Source of the DNA: Pseudokineococcus lusitanus
GTDB lineage: Bacteria; Actinomycetota; Actinomycetes; Actinomycetales; Quadrisphaeraceae
Length of the DNA stretch: 64,000 bases
Assembly (NCBI RefSeq): GCF_003751265.1
Contig: NZ_RJKN01000004.1
Coordinates: 124,001 to 188,000 of the forward strand
Direction: 5' to 3'
The notes beneath the pieces are model-generated. The model searched no databases and had not been told where the DNA came from. It saw only the letters and a list, made by a program, of their open reading frames with translations. Of this stretch, positions 63,084-64,000 are shown piece by piece. Positions within the stretch are counted from its first letter, which is position 1; every line of letters begins with the position of its first letter. Both the position numbers and the translations under genes were made by a program.

Positions 63084-64000
63084 CGGAGGAACCCCTCGTA
63101 GGTGCGCTGCTGCAGCTGCGACTCGATCTGCTTCACCGTCTCGAGGCCGACCCCGACGACGATGAGGATCGACGTGCCGCCGAAGGGGAAGTTCTGCGTG
63201 GCGTCCACGAGCACGAGCGCCACGAGCGGGATGAGCGCGACGAAGCCGAGGTAGATGGCGCCGGGCAGCGTGATCCGCGTGAGGACGTAGTCGAGGTACT
63301 CGGCCGTGGGCCGGCCCGCCCGCACGCCGGGGATGAAGCCGCCGACGCGCTTGATGTTGTCGCTGACCTCGTCCGGGTTGAACGTGATCCCGACGTAGAA
63401 GTACGTGAAGAAGATGATGAGCAGGATGTACACGACGATGTAGATCGCCGTGTCGCCCGTCACGAGGTTCGCGTTGATCCACTGCACCCAGCCGGCGCTC
63501 TGGTCGTTGAACTGCGCGACGAGGGCGGGCAGGTAGAGCAGCGACGAGGCGAAGATGACCGGGATGACGCCGGCCATGTTGACCTTGATCGGGATGTAGG
63601 TGCTCGTCCCGCCGTACATGCGGCGGCCGACCATGCGCTTGGCGTACTGGACCGGCACCCGGCGCTGGGACTGCTCGACGAAGACGACGAGCGCCACGAT
63701 GACGAGGCCGACCGCCACGACGACGGCGAGGACGCCCCAGCCGCGCGACAGCCCGATGCTCCACAGCTGGCCCGGGAACGTCGCCGCGATGGACGTGAAG
63801 ATGAGCAGCGACATGCCGTTGCCGACGCCGCGCTCGGTGATGAGCTCGCCCATCCACATGATGAGGCCGGTGCCCGCGGTCATCGTGATGACCATGAGGA
63901 CGATGGTGACGACGGAGTCGTCCGGGATGATCTCCGCGGCGCAGTTGGGGAACAGCTGGCCGGCGCGGGCCACCGCGATGTAGGTCGAGGACTGCAGCAC
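63080..64000 (-). CDS. secY: Protein translocase subunit SecY, C-terminal part (gene cut by window edge)
   Basis: The last 306 residues of the SecYEG channel subunit; the N-terminal part lies beyond the right edge. Visible: MGELITERGVGNGMSLLIF, the cytoplasmic loop VEQSQRRVPVQYAKRMVGRR with the basic ribosome/SecA-binding residues, the periplasmic loop around FNDQSAGWVQW, YFYVGITFNPDEVSDNIKRVGGFIPGVRAGRPT (in segments) and the last helices ending QLQQRTYEGFLR. About seven transmembrane helices are in this part. Its stop overlaps the adk start by 4 nt. Confidence 0.97.
   Translation of the reverse strand: MLQSSTYIAVARAGQLFPNCAAEIIPDDSVVTIVLMVITMTAGTGLIMWMGELITERGVGNGMSLLIFTSIAATFPGQLWSIGLSRGWGVLAVVVAVGLVIVALVVFVEQSQRRVPVQYAKRMVGRRMYGGTSTYIPIKVNMAGVIPVIFASSLLYLPALVAQFNDQSAGWVQWINANLVTGDTAIYIVVYILLIIFFTYFYVGITFNPDEVSDNIKRVGGFIPGVRAGRPTAEYLDYVLTRITLPGAIYLGFVALIPLVALVLVDATQNFPFGGTSILIVVGVGLETVKQIESQLQQRTYEGFLR

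Overview
The window is very GC-rich (most codons end in G or C) and carries the gene order of a filamentous or coccoid actinomycete: guaA, guaB3, guaB, a BldM-like regulator, a WhiD-like WhiB protein, groEL/groES, the t6A genes, alr, acpS, glmS, coaA, glmM, rpsI-rplM, truA, rplQ-rpoA-rpsD-rpsK-rpsM-rpmJ-infA, map-adk-secY. WhiB and BldM proteins, GTG starts, leaderless promoters and a His-tailed GroEL all point to Actinomycetota. A member of Kineosporiales or a related order is my guess; the genus cannot be fixed from the sequence alone. I see no rRNA, tRNA, IS element, phage gene or CRISPR array.

Layout. 1-6.7 kb: 5' part of pcrA, two NUDIX hydrolases, a sugar-nucleotidyltransferase-like gene, and the pta-ackA acetate pair. 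6.7-7.4 kb: two tandem secreted excalibur-domain proteins. 7.4-12.4 kb: an accessory cassette of a MatC-like dicarboxylate carrier, a CaiB/BaiF CoA-transferase and a fused AccD/AccA-like carboxyltransferase, with a divergent GntR regulator; it looks like a malonate (or similar dicarboxylate) utilisation module. 12.4-25.5 kb: MscS channel, guaA, DUF3817, SURF1, an SDR, guaB3, guaB, bldM-like, a MerR regulator with a degenerate cobalamin-binding-like domain, whiD-like, groEL and groES. Two intergenic repeat arrays with a unit near 41 bp lie at 16.5 and 17.8 kb.

25.7-30 kb: a THUMP-like methyltransferase, then tsaB-rimI-dedA-tsaD, whose members overlap by 4 nt. 30-41.8 kb: a glycan-utilisation island of GH127 beta-L-arabinofuranosidase, two ABC permeases, a sugar-binding lipoprotein, a LacI regulator and a 1615-residue secreted modular glycosidase. 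Its composition resembles the Bifidobacterium longum locus for plant beta-L-arabino-oligosaccharides. The island sits exactly between tsaE and tsaB, which are normally neighbours. Two LacI-type operators bracket it, one of them inside the 3' end of tsaE.

41.8-48.8 kb: tsaE, an alpha/beta hydrolase, alr, nnrD/E, acpS and glmS, on the minus strand and mostly overlapping. 48.9-64 kb: coaA on the plus strand, then a minus-strand run of GNAT, glmM, rpsI-rplM, an ABC-F ATPase, a DUF5709 protein, truA and the ribosomal/RNA polymerase alpha operon, ending in secY cut by the right edge.

Throughout, many genes have a -10-like hexamer (usually TANNNT or CANNNT) ending 6-9 nt before the start codon with no Shine-Dalgarno sequence, so leaderless transcription seems common. 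Gene ends are often marked by perfect 14-18 bp GC hairpins with no T-tract.
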